64,000 nt of DNA. Origin: Fimbriimonadaceae bacterium (lineage in GTDB: Bacteria > Armatimonadota > Fimbriimonadia > Fimbriimonadales > Fimbriimonadaceae). A program made the translations under genes and the position numbers. Below are positions 61,461 to 64,000 of the stretch, one piece after another. Position 1 is the first letter of the stretch. The number at the start of each line of letters is the position of its first letter. The notes beneath the pieces were generated by a model. That model was not told the DNA's origin. It did not search any database and saw only the letters and a program-made list of their open reading frames with translations. The DNA lies in contig JAHBTE010000001.1 of assembly GCA_019638675.1 (NCBI GenBank), forward strand, positions 838,605 through 902,604, written 5' to 3'.

Positions 61461-62373
61461 CGAAATGGCGATGGAGCGGCTTGTGCCGTGCGGGATTGAT
61501 TTGATGCCCCGGCTTTGGTCGGATCCCGCATTACTCAGCCGATGGTGGGGGCCAGAAGGGTTTAGCACCACCACCCACAAAATAGATTTCAGAACGGGCG
61601 GGGAATGGGATTACACCATGCATGGCCCAGATGGCAAAGATTACGGCAACTTCATTCGTTACACCAAAGTGGATGAATCCGGCATTGAATACGACCATTT
61701 TGGAACCGGCGAAGACGCCCACGCGAGCTTTAAGGCAGTGATCACGTTTGAGGAAGTCACGAAAAGTGTCACCCGGGTGATTTTCAAAATGGTGTTTGAG
61801 GATGCAGAAACGAAGCGTCAAATCTGCGACGAATACGGCGCGGCTGAAGGACTACGAGAAACCACAGGCCGACTGGTTCGAGAAGGTCAGCTAATTGCCG
61901 AAGTTGATGCCGCCTGCAACAGTCTGGAGCAAGCGGTCGCACGGATGAAGCGGGCCGTTGACCGAATGCCAGCTGATAAGCTCAATTGGTCGCCTGGCGA
62001 GTCGGCGCGAAGTGTGATCCACCTTGTCGCTCACTCCGCTTGGTCAATTGACTGGATTCGTTCAACCCTAGGTGGCAAACCATATCCTGGCGCAACCACT
62101 GCCGACGGCGACCGGGCGATGCGGGAATTTGAGATGGGCTTTACCGAAATCGAACCTGCTTTGGCCCTGCTGGACAAGAATACAAAAGGCTGGCTGAACT
62201 ATGCCAGATCGCTGACGGTTGAAGATTTGGATCGAATCGTTGATATGCCGTTCAATTTGGGGCAAGTTTCAGTTCGCGATGTTCTGCTTGCCGCCGCTTG
62301 GCATACCAACGACCACTGCGCTCAGATCGAATATATCCAGACGATTCTGGGCGACCGCGACTGGGGGTTCTAG
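61441..62373 (+). CDS. Fusion of an AHSA1 (SRPBCC) domain and a DinB-like domain
   Basis: 310 aa. Residues about 10-145 are an AHSA1/SRPBCC domain (LWSDPALLSRWWGPEGFSTT, EWDYTMHGPDGKDY, FIRYTKVDESGIEYDHFGTG); residues about 160-310 are a DinB-like four-helix bundle (KLNWSPGESARSVIHLVAHS, VLLAAAWHTNDHCAQIEYIQ TILGDRDWGF) with the three His that would bind metal. Both domains are commonly seen as separate genes after an ArsR regulator; here they are one polypeptide. Substrate or ligand unknown. Confidence 0.8.
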   Translation: MIKVADNEMAMERLVPCGIDLMPRLWSDPALLSRWWGPEGFSTTTHKIDFRTGGEWDYTMHGPDGKDYGNFIRYTKVDESGIEYDHFGTGEDAHASFKAVITFEEVTKSVTRVIFKMVFEDAETKRQICDEYGAAEGLRETTGRLVREGQLIAEVDAACNSLEQAVARMKRAVDRMPADKLNWSPGESARSVIHLVAHSAWSIDWIRSTLGGKPYPGATTADGDRAMREFEMGFTEIEPALALLDKNTKGWLNYARSLTVEDLDRIVDMPFNLGQVSVRDVLLAAAWHTNDHCAQIEYIQTILGDRDWGF

Positions 62374-62966
62374 CCGCTCAGAAAACTCTTGATTGCAAGA
62401 ATGTCTGCTTGAACCAGGTTGTGACCGGATTCAATCATTTTGAGAGTGGTGTCAGCACCTGATTCGTTGAAAATACGGGCCATGTGCTGACCTTGTTCCG
62501 GCGGGCAGATTTGGTCAGTAATACCAACGTGAAGTTGCACTTTAACGTTTTGCAAATTGAGGTTGGGTGCTTGCGTTGGCAGGAACATCGGGCGGAGCAG
62601 AACTGCTCCGCTGAGAATCCCTTGATTTGTGAGCAATAGATTCGATGCCATATTGGCCCCGTTACTGTAACCTAACGCGATCACGTGTTTACTTACGATT
62701 TCTGGTCGTGTTTTTAACCAAGTGGTCAGCTCTTCGGTGCGGAACGCCAAGTCGTCGTAATCCAGTTTCCCTTCCGCGAATCGTCGGAAATATCGGTTCG
62801 CTCCATGTTCCGAAACTTGTCCTCTTACTCCTAAAATCGGAAAGTTTGGCGCGATATCTTGGAGAATTTGGGTAAAGGCATGCTCGTCTCCGCCGGTTCC
62901 GTGCAAGCCCAAGATGACGGGTCTGTCGTCATCGCCCGGCGTGAACGAAAAGTGAAATTCGCTCAC
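62370..62966 (-). CDS. Carboxylesterase/phospholipase-family hydrolase (MhqD-like)
   Basis: 198 aa. PVILGLHGTGGDEHAFTQIL is the oxyanion-hole entry, ALGYSNGANMASNLLL the G-x-S-x-G nucleophile elbow, THE LHVGITDQICPPEQGQHMAR region supplies the Asp, and ESGHNLVQADI the His. The family includes Bacillus MhqD. It is encoded four bases into the stop of the VOC dioxygenase gene, the same pairing as in quinone-responsive mhq loci. Probably removes quinone or hydroquinone breakdown products, by inference. Confidence 0.8.
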   Translation of the reverse strand: MSEFHFSFTPGDDDRPVILGLHGTGGDEHAFTQILQDIAPNFPILGVRGQVSEHGANRYFRRFAEGKLDYDDLAFRTEELTTWLKTRPEIVSKHVIALGYSNGANMASNLLLTNQGILSGAVLLRPMFLPTQAPNLNLQNVKVQLHVGITDQICPPEQGQHMARIFNESGADTTLKMIESGHNLVQADILAIKSFLSG

Positions 62967-63934
62967 TTTTTGCCTCTAGGAAAGTGGATTCCGGTCGGGC
63001 CGACGAACTCTGGAAGTCCAGCCGCTACTGCGTCGCGTTGTGGTTCTAACCAAGGCGGAAGTTGCAAGCTCGTACCAAGCTCTTCTGCCGATTCATTGAC
63101 CGTATTGCCTGGGTTATCTGTAGCGATTTCAAACAGTACACCGCCTGGCTCTCGGAAGTAGATGCTGTGGAAGTAAGTGCGGTCGATGATCTCCGTGGGG
63201 CGTTGCCCTGCATTCATGATCTGCTCGCGAACCACTTCGTGTGATGGATCATCGGCAACTCGGAATGCAACGTGATGAGTGATGCCAGTTCCCATGCGGC
63301 CAAACGGAACTTGTGGGCTTTGGGGAATCTGAATGTACCGCCCAAATGTGGAATCCGTGAAATTTGTTTCGTATAATTTTACGTCGTTTTCCTCTCCTTT
63401 TAGGCTGTAATCCATTGTTTCGGTGAGAAGCTTTTCCGTTGATTCCGGGCGAGCGGAAAGGAGGCGCACATGGTGGAATCCGTGGATTGCAAACGAAGCA
63501 GGGATTTCTCCGTAGTTCGCATCGGTGGCGGGAGTATCAATACTTTCAACCAATTGGATGATCATCTCATCTGGGTCGAGCAGAGTAAGCGTGGGGAAAC
63601 CGAATTCAATCGACTCATCCGCCTCGATTCCCGCGGCGGAAAGGCGGAGTTTCCAAAAATCGAGCGATCCTTTAGGAACAGCAAACGAAGTGGTGTCGGC
63701 TTGGCTAACCCCGGTCACTCCGCGTGGAGCGGAGGGCCAAGGGAAAAAGGTCAGCAAGGTGCCAGGTCGCCCGAGCCCGTCGCCGTAATAAAAGTGGTAG
63801 CTGCTCGGATCATCGTAATTGATGGTCACCTTCACCATCTTCATCCCCAGCGTTTTGGCATAAAAATCTACGTTTGCCTGCGGGTCGCCGCACATGCTGG
63901 TCACATGGTGAATTCCGAGAATTTGGTTAGTCAT
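62963..63934 (-). CDS. VOC-family ring-cleaving dioxygenase (MhqO-like)
   Basis: 323 aa with two glyoxalase/extradiol modules: GIHHVTSMCGDPQANVDFYA and SFAIHGFHHVRLLSARPEST, with metal His residues in IHHVT and FHHVR and the Glu in PGGVLFEIATDNPG. TGITHHVAFRVADDP is the His-His signature of the MhqO/LinE group. It cleaves substituted hydroquinones. Opens a two-gene operon with the hydrolase; a 9-bp inverted repeat lies 36 bases upstream. Confidence 0.86.
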   Translation of the reverse strand: MTNQILGIHHVTSMCGDPQANVDFYAKTLGMKMVKVTINYDDPSSYHFYYGDGLGRPGTLLTFFPWPSAPRGVTGVSQADTTSFAVPKGSLDFWKLRLSAAGIEADESIEFGFPTLTLLDPDEMIIQLVESIDTPATDANYGEIPASFAIHGFHHVRLLSARPESTEKLLTETMDYSLKGEENDVKLYETNFTDSTFGRYIQIPQSPQVPFGRMGTGITHHVAFRVADDPSHEVVREQIMNAGQRPTEIIDRTYFHSIYFREPGGVLFEIATDNPGNTVNESAEELGTSLQLPPWLEPQRDAVAAGLPEFVGPTGIHFPRGKK

Positions 63935-63969
63935 TAGGAGTTCCTACGCATGATCATTATTGGTATTAC

Positions 63970-63995
63970 GAGACCTATCGTTTCGTATAGGTCTC
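63970..63995 (-). promoter_or_regulatory. Inverted repeat upstream of the mhqO-like gene
   Basis: GAGACCTAT at 63970-63978 faces its exact complement ATAGGTCTC at 63987-63995 across an eight-base centre, within the promoter region of the mhqO-like operon. Its size and spacing suit a dimeric MarR- or TetR-type operator. No regulator gene is visible before the window ends. Confidence 0.55.
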
Positions 63996-64000
63996 ACTAA

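Noticed and set aside
1-64000. Phage, IS element, CRISPR, toxin-antitoxin or defence island
   Set aside because: No transposase, integrase, cas, restriction or toxin gene and no regularly spaced repeats were found on either strand.

Overview
The window reads as chromosomal DNA of a free-living diderm bacterium. The best fit is an Armatimonadota (Fimbriimonadia-like) organism. This is inference from the combination of an S-layer-homology (SLH) porin, an H-X9-DG/DUF1559-type prepilin, a PEP-CTERM protein, flagellar P- and L-ring genes (which imply an outer membrane), a YbbR-diadenylate cyclase pair and many small unlabelled exported proteins. Base composition looks even. I see no phage, insertion sequence, CRISPR array, toxin-antitoxin pair or plasmid gene, so this is ordinary core plus lineage-specific chromosome.

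Layout. 0-12.5 kb: glycolate oxidase Fe-S subunit, an SPFH protein behind a structured leader, ankyrin and AraC genes, tRNA-Arg(UCU), two small P-loop kinases, a three-gene sugar ABC transporter operon without ATPase, a TauE-type exporter, a MobA-like nucleotidyltransferase, lumazine synthase, release factor 1 and a NamZ-like muramidase. 12.5-20.2 kb: a TetR regulator, an Old Yellow Enzyme and a 5'-nucleotidase in an operon, a membrane GAF protein with a decayed GGDEF domain, a TPR protein, and metK. 20.2-28.9 kb: one co-directional flagellar block, flgF-flgG-flgA-flgH-flgI-flgJ-flgN-flgK-flgL-fliW-csrA. It builds the distal rod, P ring, L ring and hook-filament junction, and carries the FliW/CsrA switch. 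28.9-42 kb: a lipoprotein, endonuclease IV, PEP-CTERM protein, peptidase, phosphohexomutase, the SLH porin with an elaborate RNA leader, a secreted tricorn-like protease and small secreted proteins. 42-50 kb: a c-di-AMP operon (cdaA-cdaR-GNAT-membrane protein), pheA, ribF and small envelope proteins. 50-64 kb: a PqqB-like hydrolase, lipA, a prepilin, M42 and M50 peptidases, pdxS, a THUMP-like methyltransferase, an ArsR/AHSA1-DinB pair, and an mhqO-mhqD-like quinone-detoxification operon behind a palindromic operator.

The most unusual content is in the flagellar ring genes. The FlgA chaperone carries an N-terminal domain that aligns with the exposed domain of the FlgG rod protein encoded just upstream. 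FlgI has an extra Ala/Lys/Glu-rich helical segment ahead of its P-ring domain. FlgH has no cysteine at all and so cannot be the usual lipoprotein. Together these suggest a modified way of building the outer rings in an envelope whose outer membrane is probably tethered by an SLH porin. The second notable element is a roughly 150-nt multi-hairpin RNA closed by a 7-bp stem, followed by a hairpin that hides the ribosome binding site of the SLH porin gene. It matches no riboswitch class I can recall.
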